Under the pieces are notes generated by a model. It was not told the origin of the DNA and ran no database searches. It worked only from the letters and a program-made list of their open reading frames with translations. A stretch of DNA of 12,381 nt, taken from the NCBI GenBank assembly GCA_964623925.1, contig CAZUVT010000053.1, positions 1 to 12,381 of the forward strand, in the 5' to 3' direction. The stretch is from CATJXY01 sp964623925 (GTDB lineage: Bacteria > Bacillota_I > Bacilli_A > Erysipelotrichales > Erysipelotrichaceae). The first letter of the stretch is position 1; the number at the start of each line of letters is the position of its first letter. The translations under genes were made by a program, and so were the position numbers. Of this stretch, positions 7,128-12,381 are shown in pieces.

Positions 7128-9533
7128 ATGGCAAGTAAGAAAAAGAGTAAAAAGAAAGAATTAAAACTTGAAAACGAGATCGTGATGTATATTTTGGCTT
7201 TGGGAATCATCGTGTTGGCTTTGATCGCTCTTTTGAAACAAGGCTTTGTTGGTGAGTCTTTATCAAATATAGGACGGTTCTTAGTCGGATCCTATTATGG
7301 AGTCCTTTTTGGTCTGCTTCTGGCATTCGGTATTTGGATTCCTTTTAGAAATAGCATTCCTAATCTGAGAAGTCGTACGGTTTTAGCTGTTATGATTTTG
7401 TTTCTTGCGCTTATCTTATGGAGTGCAATACCGGCTGATTCGACTTTATTGGGATGGGATGTTCTGTCTTATTACATAACTCATGCCAGTGAGATCTTCC
7501 ATAATACTTTGCCGGCACAAGGGGGAATTGCGGGCGCTTTCATGTATTCGGTTTTGAGCCTTTTAGTAGATCGCATCGGAACGATCATTATCATTGTAGC
7601 GTTGTTTGTTTTGTGTCTTCTTTTATTGATCAAAAAAGAAACATATCGCCGTTTTATCGAAGAGATGAAAGCTTTATTCAAAAGGCCGGCTCAGTCCAAA
7701 TCAAAGACAAAGCAGCTTGAATCAAAGAAGACAGATCCGATTTTGGATGAAGCTCAATTCAAAGAACCTGCGAAAAAATTTGTGACGATCGATCTGGAAG
7801 AAAAGCCTAAGAAGAGCAAATCTATTTTTATGGATCTGGACAGCGGTGAAGAGGATGAGGAAGTTGCCGTTAAACTTGAACCCATTCAGACCGAACAGAA
7901 AGCAGATCTGCCGAAAGAAAGCAAGACCAAGAAAAATATACAGGTTTCTAAGCCTACGCCTGCGTTTGAACATGAACCTGTTGTTAAGAGCGAGCCTGAG
8001 CCTGCTGTGCAGCAGCCGATAAAAGCAGAGCTATCCGATGAGGAAAATAACGGAACCCAAGTAGAAACTAAGGAAATGAAGGAATATGTCCTTCCGCCGC
8101 ATTCATTCTTGAGCAAGCCGTCTTCCTCGGCAAAAGGAAAGTCCAAGACAAATGCCAATGCAGCAGCTGTCAAAGGGCAGAAGCTATTGGAAATTCTCGG
8201 TAATTTCGGTATTCCTGCAACACTGGTTGCCACTCATATCGGTCCGGCTGTTACTAAATTTGAAATTCGTCCGGATTCAACTGTTAAAGTAAGCAAGATC
8301 TTGTCGATCCAAGATAATATCAAAATGGAATTGGTAGCCAGAGATATTCGTATCGAAGCTCCGATCCCGGGAAGAAATGCAGTGGGAATCGAGATTCCGA
8401 ATGTCGAGACAACACCGGTTGCCATGGCCGAATGTATTGATGAGATTCCATCCAATAAAGCAGACAACAAGCTGTTGATCGTATTGGGTAAAGATCTTTT
8501 AGGACGAGCAGTTTTCTGTGAATTGAATAAAATGCCGCATCTTTTGATTGCGGGTGCAACCGGATCCGGTAAATCAGTTTGTATGAATACGATTATTTCT
8601 TCCATTCTTTTAAGGACAAAACCGGATGAAGTAAAATTGTTATTGGTCGATCCGAAAAAGGTGGAATTTGCTCAGTATGCTAAGATCCCGCATTTGATCG
8701 GACCTGTTATCAATGATGCCGCAGAAGCATCAAGAGCACTGAAAGTCGTTGTAGAGATGATGGATCATCGCTACGATCTGTTCAGTCAGTGTGCAGTAAG
8801 AAATATTGCGACTTATAACGAAAAGCTGGCCGCTCATCCGGAAGAGCATCTGAAGCCTATGCCATATGTTGTTGTGATCATCGATGAGCTTGCCGATCTG
8901 ATGATCAGTGCCGGAAAAGAAGTAGAGCAGAGCATTCAAAGAATCACGCAGTTGGCAAGAGCGGCCGGTATCCATCTGATCGTTGCGACACAGCGTCCGT
9001 CAGTAGATGTCATCACCGGAGTGATCAAGTCGAATATCCCATCCCGAATCGCCTTTGCTGTTTCCAGCGGAACGGATTCCCGAACGATTTTGGATACAGT
9101 CGGAGCTGAACGCCTCTTGGGATATGGTGATATGCTTTATATGCCGATCGGAGAACCTTCCGCAATTCGTCTTCAGGGAGTTTATATGAGCGATGAAGAA
9201 GTTGCAAAAATTGCAGATTACTGTGCCAATCAGAGGCCACCGATGTACGAAGATGCGTTCATTCGTTTAGAAGCGGTCGACAACAATGAATCTTCCGGAT
9301 TTGTAAATCCGCAGGATGATCCCCTTTACGAGGAAGTAAAGGAATATGTGATCAAGGAACAGAAAGCCTCGACTTCTTTGCTACAGCGAAGATTCGGCAT
9401 CGGCTATAACCGTGCAGCTAGACTGATCGATATCCTGGAAGAGAGGGGAATAATCGGTCCGGCAAATGGAAGTAAACCGCGAGATGTATATATCAAAAAA
9501 GGTGCTGCTGATTACGACGATGAGGAAGAATAA
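7128..9533 (+). CDS. ftsK: FtsK/SpoIIIE family DNA translocase
   Basis: This 801-residue septal DNA pump moves chromosomal DNA through the closing septum, or into a forespore in spore formers. The N-terminus (about 17-168) has four to five membrane segments. A charged, proline-rich linker (about 169-340) follows, then the motor: Walker A GATGSGKS at 476-483 and Walker B VVVIIDELAD at 581-590. ATQRPSVDVITG (about 620-631) is also typical of the family. The C-terminal gamma domain (about 731-790) is a winged helix with LLQRRFGIGYNRAARLID, which in the family reads polar KOPS/SRS DNA signals. AAGGGG (7118-7123) is the ribosome binding site and the gene starts 13 bases after rnjB. Whether it acts in sporulation or general segregation cannot be told here; spoIIIE would be an equally valid name. 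Confidence 0.95.
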   Translation: MASKKKSKKKELKLENEIVMYILALGIIVLALIALLKQGFVGESLSNIGRFLVGSYYGVLFGLLLAFGIWIPFRNSIPNLRSRTVLAVMILFLALILWSAIPADSTLLGWDVLSYYITHASEIFHNTLPAQGGIAGAFMYSVLSLLVDRIGTIIIIVALFVLCLLLLIKKETYRRFIEEMKALFKRPAQSKSKTKQLESKKTDPILDEAQFKEPAKKFVTIDLEEKPKKSKSIFMDLDSGEEDEEVAVKLEPIQTEQKADLPKESKTKKNIQVSKPTPAFEHEPVVKSEPEPAVQQPIKAELSDEENNGTQVETKEMKEYVLPPHSFLSKPSSSAKGKSKTNANAAAVKGQKLLEILGNFGIPATLVATHIGPAVTKFEIRPDSTVKVSKILSIQDNIKMELVARDIRIEAPIPGRNAVGIEIPNVETTPVAMAECIDEIPSNKADNKLLIVLGKDLLGRAVFCELNKMPHLLIAGATGSGKSVCMNTIISSILLRTKPDEVKLLLVDPKKVEFAQYAKIPHLIGPVINDAAEASRALKVVVEMMDHRYDLFSQCAVRNIATYNEKLAAHPEEHLKPMPYVVVIIDELADLMISAGKEVEQSIQRITQLARAAGIHLIVATQRPSVDVITGVIKSNIPSRIAFAVSSGTDSRTILDTVGAERLLGYGDMLYMPIGEPSAIRLQGVYMSDEEVAKIADYCANQRPPMYEDAFIRLEAVDNNESSGFVNPQDDPLYEEVKEYVIKEQKASTSLLQRRFGIGYNRAARLIDILEERGIIGPANGSKPRDVYIKKGAADYDDEEE

Positions 9534-9542
9534 AATTAATGA

Positions 9543-9582
9543 AAGGTGTTAAGTAAAAATACTTGACACCTTATCTTTTGTT
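9543..9582 (+). terminator. Intrinsic terminator of the ftsK operon
   Basis: A 12-bp stem, AAGGTGTTAAGT (9543-9554) with ACTTGACACCTT (9561-9572), contains one G-T wobble and a 6-nt A-rich loop. It is followed by a T-rich stretch to 9582. The right arm also contains the -35 box of the rpsP promoter. Confidence 0.75.
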
Positions 9583-9591
9583 CTGTATAAT
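9563..9591 (+). promoter_or_regulatory. Consensus sigma-A promoter for rpsP-khpA
   Basis: TTGACA (9563-9568) and TATAAT (9586-9591) are separated by exactly 17 bases, a full-consensus vegetative promoter as expected for ribosomal protein genes. Transcription should begin near 9598, giving a leader of about 25 nt. Confidence 0.92.
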
Positions 9592-9622
9592 AAGAGACGT
9601 TGAAAAACAGGAGGAATTAAAT

Positions 9623-9895
9623 ATGGCAGTAAAATTACGTTTAAAAAGAATGGGTAAGAAAAAAGCACCTTTCTATAGAATTGTAGCAGCTGATTCAAGA
9701 AGTCCAAGAGACGGACGCTTTATTGAAACGATCGGAACATACAATCCGACTACCGTTCCGGCTCAAGTAACTCTTGATGCTGAATTGGCAATGAAGTGGC
9801 TGAATAATGGAGCTCAGCCGTCTGATACAGTTCGCAATATCTTGTCAAAGCAGGGTATTATGAAACGCTTCCATGACGAAAAGAGCGCTAAATAG
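9623..9895 (+). CDS. rpsP: 30S ribosomal protein S16
   Basis: This is a 90-residue S16 of normal length. The N-terminus MAVKLRLKRMGKKKAPFYRI and the RDGRFIETIGTYNP segment (about 29-42) are family hallmarks. S16 is needed for assembly of the small ribosomal subunit. The start at 9623 has AGGAGG (9609-9614) eight bases upstream. A longer in-frame start at TTG 9563 was rejected because it lies in the promoter -35 box and would add residues foreign to S16. khpA begins two bases after the stop codon. Confidence 0.97.
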   Translation: MAVKLRLKRMGKKKAPFYRIVAADSRSPRDGRFIETIGTYNPTTVPAQVTLDAELAMKWLNNGAQPSDTVRNILSKQGIMKRFHDEKSAK

Positions 9896-9897
9896 TT

Positions 9898-10146
9898 ATG
9901 AACGAATTGGAGCAGGTTTTATTTAACTTGATCGAACCGATGGTCTCTAATACAGAAAAGATTTCTGTAAAGACGATGCCGAGCTTGAATGAAAATGAAG
10001 TTCTTCTCTATGTTTATGCAGATAGTGAAGATGTTGCTCGTTTAATTGGTCGTCAGGGACAGATGGCGAGTGCTATTCGTCAGATGATGAGTATCGCTTC
10101 TCGCATTGGTAATAAAAAGATCACGATTAAGTTTGAGTCTTATTAG
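9898..10146 (+). CDS. khpA: KH-domain RNA-binding protein KhpA (YlqC family)
   Basis: This 82-residue single-domain KH protein has the GxxG loop within LIGRQGQMASAIRQMM (about 45-60). KhpA proteins pair with KhpB and bind RNA; in streptococci they influence cell division and elongation. The position directly after rpsP is the standard Bacillota arrangement. No strong ribosome binding site precedes the ATG and the gap to rpsP is two bases, so translation is probably coupled. The stop codon provides part of a downstream terminator stem. Confidence 0.9.
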   Translation: MNELEQVLFNLIEPMVSNTEKISVKTMPSLNENEVLLYVYADSEDVARLIGRQGQMASAIRQMMSIASRIGNKKITIKFESY

Positions 10147-10167
10147 GATGCGATTTGCATCCTTTTT
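10145..10167 (+). terminator. Intrinsic terminator/attenuator between khpA and rimM
   Basis: A 7-bp stem, AGGATGC (10145-10151) with GCATCCT (10157-10163), encloses a 5-nt loop and runs into TTTTT (10163-10167). It starts in the khpA stop codon and lies inside what is otherwise one transcription unit. Confidence 0.8.
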
Positions 10168-10188
10168 CTTAGGTAAAGGAGTGAAATT

Positions 10189-10692
10189 ATGGAAACGATC
10201 TGTATCGGAGAAATCGTGGGTACTCACGGTTTAAAAGGAGAGCTTAAGGTGAAAAGCCTGAGCGGCTTTCCGTCTCAGCGATTTAAAAAAGGTAATACCG
10301 TTTATGTTCAATACCAAGAAGAATTGCTTTCTTTTACGATTTCTTCCTTCAGAATGCAGCAACAAACAGTTTTGATCGTTTTTAAAGATTGCGAAGATAT
10401 TAATCTTGTTGAAAAGTTTAAACACTGCTTTATCTATTTTGATAAGAATCAGATTCCGGCGCTGAAAAAAGGGGAGTATTATTATTTTCAACTGAAAGGA
10501 TTGAAAGTGGCAGACGAGTCTGGACATCTTCTTGGGACTGTGGTCGATATCGAGGAAACCGGTGCCCATAACTGTCTGAGGATCAAGGCAGAAAATAAAG
10601 ATATTCTGGTTCCGTATGTGCCTTCTTTTATAAAAGAAGTAAATTTGGAAGAAGGAATGATCATGATTCATGTGATCGAGGGATTGATATGA
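10189..10692 (+). CDS. rimM: Ribosome maturation factor RimM
   Basis: This 167-residue protein helps fold the head of the 30S subunit and binds S19. The N-terminal domain opens with IGEIVGTHGLKGELKV (about 6-21), typical of RimM. The C-terminal PRC-barrel part (about 95-167) includes GEYYYFQLKGLKV and ends with an IEGLI tail. The start has AAAGGAG (10175-10181) seven bases upstream. The gene overlaps trmD by four bases (ATGA). I find no promoter in the 42 bases upstream, so expression probably relies on read-through of the preceding terminator or a promoter inside khpA. Confidence 0.95.
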   Translation: METICIGEIVGTHGLKGELKVKSLSGFPSQRFKKGNTVYVQYQEELLSFTISSFRMQQQTVLIVFKDCEDINLVEKFKHCFIYFDKNQIPALKKGEYYYFQLKGLKVADESGHLLGTVVDIEETGAHNCLRIKAENKDILVPYVPSFIKEVNLEEGMIMIHVIEGLI

Positions 10693-11414
10693 GAATCACG
10701 ATCTTAACTCTATTTCCGGAAATGTTTGAAGGATTTTTAAACACTTCGATCATGAAAAAAGCAAGGCTTAAAAATCTGGCAGAGATTGAAACTGTCGATA
10801 TCCGATCTTTTACGAAAGACAAGCATCATCGTGTTGATGATTATCCTTTCGGCGGAGGACAGGGGATGATCCTGCAGTGTCAGCCGGTTTTAGATGCTTT
10901 AAAAAGCGTACGGAATGAAAAATCCTATGTGATCCTTCTTTCTCCGGTGGGAAATGTATTTAAGCAGTCGATTGCCCGTGAATATGTCAAAAAAGAGCAT
11001 ATTATTTTGATCTGTGGACATTATGAGGGGTTTGATGAGAGGATCTTGGATTATGTTGATGAATCGATGAGTATCGGTGATTATGTTTTAACCGGGGGAG
11101 AGGTGGCATCCATGGTCATTACTGATGCGATCGTCCGTTTGGTGGATGGTGTCATCACACAGGCATCGCATGAAGACGAAAGCTTTGAAAACGGGCTTTT
11201 AGAATATCCGCAGTACACCCATCCGGTTGAATATGATGGGAAATGTGTCCCGGAAGTACTGTTGTCGGGCCATCATGAAAATATCCGTCGATTTCGCTTG
11301 AATGAGAGTCTTAGAAAGACATTAAAATATCGTCCCGATCTTTTGGAAGATCGGTTATTCACAAAAGAAGAGATCGAAATGCTGGATATTTTGAAAGAAG
11401 AAAACAAGCAATAA
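10689..11414 (+). CDS. trmD: tRNA (guanine-37-N1)-methyltransferase TrmD
   Basis: This 241-residue SPOUT methyltransferase uses S-adenosylmethionine to methylate G37 of tRNAs and so prevents +1 frameshifting. The trefoil-knot SAM site is complete: LSPVGNVF (84-91), ICGHYEGFDER (108-118) and SIGDYVLTGGEVA (128-140). YPFGGGQGM (52-60) and EYPQYTHP (about 172-179) are also family motifs. The start overlaps the rimM stop as ATGA, giving coupled translation. Length is normal and nothing appears broken. Confidence 0.97.
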   Translation: MRITILTLFPEMFEGFLNTSIMKKARLKNLAEIETVDIRSFTKDKHHRVDDYPFGGGQGMILQCQPVLDALKSVRNEKSYVILLSPVGNVFKQSIAREYVKKEHIILICGHYEGFDERILDYVDESMSIGDYVLTGGEVASMVITDAIVRLVDGVITQASHEDESFENGLLEYPQYTHPVEYDGKCVPEVLLSGHHENIRRFRLNESLRKTLKYRPDLLEDRLFTKEEIEMLDILKEENKQ

Positions 11415-11430
11415 GATCGAGCTTGTTTTA
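11401..11430 (+). terminator. Possible weak terminator after trmD
   Basis: A perfect 9-bp stem pairs AAAACAAGC (11401-11409) with GCTTGTTTT (11421-11429) around an 11-nt loop that contains the trmD stop codon. The U-rich run is part of the right arm and is short, so termination may be partial. Confidence 0.45.
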
Positions 11431-11455
11431 AATGACCGGAATATACAAAAAAGGA

Positions 11456-11484
11456 TTGATTTGTTAAAGATTTTATGGTATATT
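11456..11484 (+). promoter_or_regulatory. Promoter for rplS
   Basis: TTGATT (11456-11461) and TATATT (11479-11484) are 17 bases apart, and TGG before the -10 makes it an extended type. Predicted initiation near 11491 lies just upstream of the structured rplS leader. Confidence 0.6.
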
Positions 11485-11502
11485 ATTAAAGCTTTATATA
11501 GC

Positions 11503-11543
11503 ATCATGGTTCCGCTGGTAAATAATACGAATGAGCCAATGAT
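11503..11543 (+). promoter_or_regulatory. Structured rplS leader, candidate ribosomal protein L19 leader
   Basis: ATCATGGTTC (11503-11512) pairs with GAGCC (11533-11537) plus ATGAT (11539-11543), with one bulged A and one G-U pair. The stem encloses a 20-nt loop (11513-11532) beginning CGCTGG and ending ACGAAT. It sits between the predicted rplS start site and the rplS ribosome binding site, where Bacillota carry the L19 autoregulatory leader. I identify it by position and fold, not by an alignment. Confidence 0.55.
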
Positions 11544-11571
11544 TAAATGATAGAAAAAGGAGATTAAGAAG

Positions 11572-11919
11572 ATGAATTTGAATTTAGTAAACGAAATCAC
11601 TCAGAATCAGCTTCGTAACGATGTTCCTGATTTTAGACCGGGATGCACGGTACGTGTTGACGTTAAGATCAAAGAAGGAGATAAGAGTCGTATTCAGGCC
11701 TTTGAAGGTGTTGTAATTGCTCGCAGCGGAAAGGGAATCGCTGAAACATTTACTGTCAGAAAGATTTCTTCACAGGTAGGTGTTGAGAGAACATTCCCAG
11801 TTCATTCTCCGATCATTGATAAGATCGTTGTCTTGAAGCGCGGTAAAGTCAGAAGAAGCAAATTGTATTATTTGCGCGGTCGTTCTGGTAAAGCTGCACG
11901 TATCAAAGAAGTTCGTTAA
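11572..11919 (+). CDS. rplS: 50S ribosomal protein L19
   Basis: This is a 115-residue L19 of normal length. The DFRPGCTVRVDVKIKEGDKSRIQAFEGVVIAR segment spans about residues 20-51. ERTFPVHSPIIDKI and the basic C-terminus KLYYLRGRSGKAARI confirm the family. L19 sits at the interface of the ribosomal subunits. The start has AAGGAG (11557-11562) nine bases upstream. The gene has its own promoter, a structured leader and a downstream hairpin, so it can be expressed independently of trmD. Confidence 0.97.
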   Translation: MNLNLVNEITQNQLRNDVPDFRPGCTVRVDVKIKEGDKSRIQAFEGVVIARSGKGIAETFTVRKISSQVGVERTFPVHSPIIDKIVVLKRGKVRRSKLYYLRGRSGKAARIKEVR

Positions 11920-11926
11920 TCACAAT

Positions 11927-11951
11927 AAGAAGCCGGTTGATCCGGCTTCTT
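11927..11951 (+). terminator. Terminator hairpin after rplS
   Basis: A perfect 10-bp stem, AAGAAGCCGG (11927-11936) with CCGGCTTCTT (11942-11951), has a 5-nt loop and begins seven bases after the stop codon. No run of Ts follows, only the CTTCTT of the arm itself, but the stem is strong. Confidence 0.75.
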
Positions 11952-11982
11952 GTCGTATATCGGATTTCATATTTAGTAATTA

Positions 11983-12011
11983 TTGTAAAAAGGATAGAAT
12001 AGGAGTAAAAT
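11983..12011 (+). promoter_or_regulatory. Promoter for the signal peptidase gene
   Basis: TTGTAA (11983-11988) and TAAAAT (12006-12011) are 17 bases apart, matching four and five of six consensus positions. Initiation near 12018 would give a leader of about 27 nt. Confidence 0.55.
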
Positions 12012-12019
12012 GTGTTTAC

Positions 12020-12033
12020 ATTGAATGTTCAAT
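12020..12033. repeat. 14-bp palindrome at the lepB transcription start
   Basis: ATTGAA-TG-TTCAAT is a perfect 6-bp inverted repeat with a 2-bp centre, placed at the predicted start of the lepB transcript and just before its ribosome binding site. It could be an operator, or chance in AT-rich DNA. Confidence 0.3.
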
Positions 12034-12044
12034 AAGAGGTATTT

Positions 12045-12381
12045 ATGAGAAAATTAAAAAGAGAAAGAAAAGAACCCACAACTTTTTTAGGAAAACTGTT
12101 AGCCGAAGCATTAGATATTATCAAGATTTTTGTTTTAACATATCTCGTATTGACTTTATGTTTTCATTTTGTTGTCCGGCCTGTAAAAGTGCAGGGGGAT
12201 TCGATGTATCCGACTCTTATTGATCAGGATCTAGGGGTGGCGGATATTCTGTTTACGAATCTTTCAGGTATCCAGCACAATGATATCGTTATTATTTATC
12301 TGGAAGAGAAGAATGAATATTTGGTAAAAAGAGTGATTGCCTTGCCTTATGAAAAAGTGCAGTGCAAAGCCGGAGTAATTT
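12045..12381 (+). CDS. lepB: Type I signal peptidase, N-terminal part
   Basis: The first 112 residues are present and the gene runs off the window edge. Type I signal peptidases cut signal peptides from exported proteins on the outer face of the membrane. A basic N-terminus is followed by one membrane anchor (about 25-45), then the catalytic serine S53 in VQGDSMYPTL and the catalytic lysine K95 in YLVKRVIALP. The usual GLPGD after the lysine reads ALPYEK. The start is preceded by AAGAGGT (12034-12040), four bases upstream. A signal peptidase after rplS is a common Bacillota arrangement. The rest of the catalytic domain cannot be assessed. Confidence 0.92.
   Translation, partial: MRKLKRERKEPTTFLGKLLAEALDIIKIFVLTYLVLTLCFHFVVRPVKVQGDSMYPTLIDQDLGVADILFTNLSGIQHNDIVIIYLEEKNEYLVKRVIALPYEKVQCKAGVI

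Noticed and set aside
8234..8605. 123-residue open frame on the minus strand inside ftsK
   Set aside because: It mirrors the conserved ftsK motor region, including Walker A; nothing suggests a second gene there.
9563..9622. N-terminal extension of S16 from a TTG codon
   Set aside because: The TTG is part of the -35 box, so it would not be transcribed from the rpsP promoter, and S16 proteins begin at MAVKLR.
10231..10671. 146-residue open frame opposite rimM
   Set aside because: It is rich in F, I, K and N with no motif, and lies entirely within a well-conserved gene on the other strand.
11415..11571. Possible small gene or riboswitch between trmD and rplS
   Set aside because: The space is accounted for by a hairpin, a promoter and the rplS leader stem; no metabolite riboswitch core is visible and no open frame with a ribosome binding site fits.
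1..12381. Mobile elements, tRNA genes, CRISPR arrays, or a new defence-like system
   Set aside because: I found no transposase, integrase, long direct repeats, cloverleaf or repeat-spacer pattern. The gene content is mainly housekeeping in conserved order, so the nuclease-like proteins are treated as individual curiosities and not as a system.

Overview
The window looks like core chromosome of a low-G+C (about 40% by eye) Gram-positive bacterium of the Bacillota. The evidence is the strong AGGAGG-type ribosome binding sites, sigma-A-like promoters, and two Firmicutes gene orders: RNase J2 followed by FtsK/SpoIIIE, and rpsP-khpA-rimM-trmD-rplS-lepB. The DUF2779 protein and overall style would suit an Erysipelotrichia-like lineage, but that placement is a guess. 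All genes are on the + strand and packing is dense. No gap between genes exceeds about 160 bases, and I see no mobile element, tRNA, rRNA or CRISPR array.

Region 1 (1-2968) begins with the 3' end of a WecE/RffA-type sugar aminotransferase, closed by a terminator that overlaps its stop codon. An extended -10 promoter then drives a ROK-family sugar kinase. Its stop codon overlaps the start of a multi-spanning membrane protein of the GT-C (family 39-like) glycosyltransferase type. The content suggests sugar activation and cell-envelope glycan assembly. A hairpin terminator follows.

Region 2 (2970-9572) is a probable four-gene operon: a DUF2779 nuclease-like protein, an M19 dipeptidase (14-nt overlap), an RNase J paralogue with an eroded active site (RNase J2-like), and the FtsK/SpoIIIE DNA translocase. 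A 12-bp hairpin terminates it, and the right arm of that hairpin carries the -35 box of the next promoter.

Region 3 (9563-11951) is the ribosome and tRNA-maturation cluster: rpsP and khpA behind a full-consensus promoter, an intrinsic terminator, then rimM and trmD (ATGA overlap). rplS follows with its own promoter and a structured leader resembling the L19 autoregulatory leader, and then a terminator. Region 4 (11952-12381) holds the promoter and 5' part of a type I signal peptidase gene, cut by the window edge.

I do not see a wholly new multi-gene system here. The points most worth a second look are two nuclease-family proteins in one operon that each appear to have lost catalytic residues, the compact terminator/promoter junctions, the hairpin inside the rpsP operon, the rplS leader, and an apparent excess of GATC tetranucleotides across the whole window.
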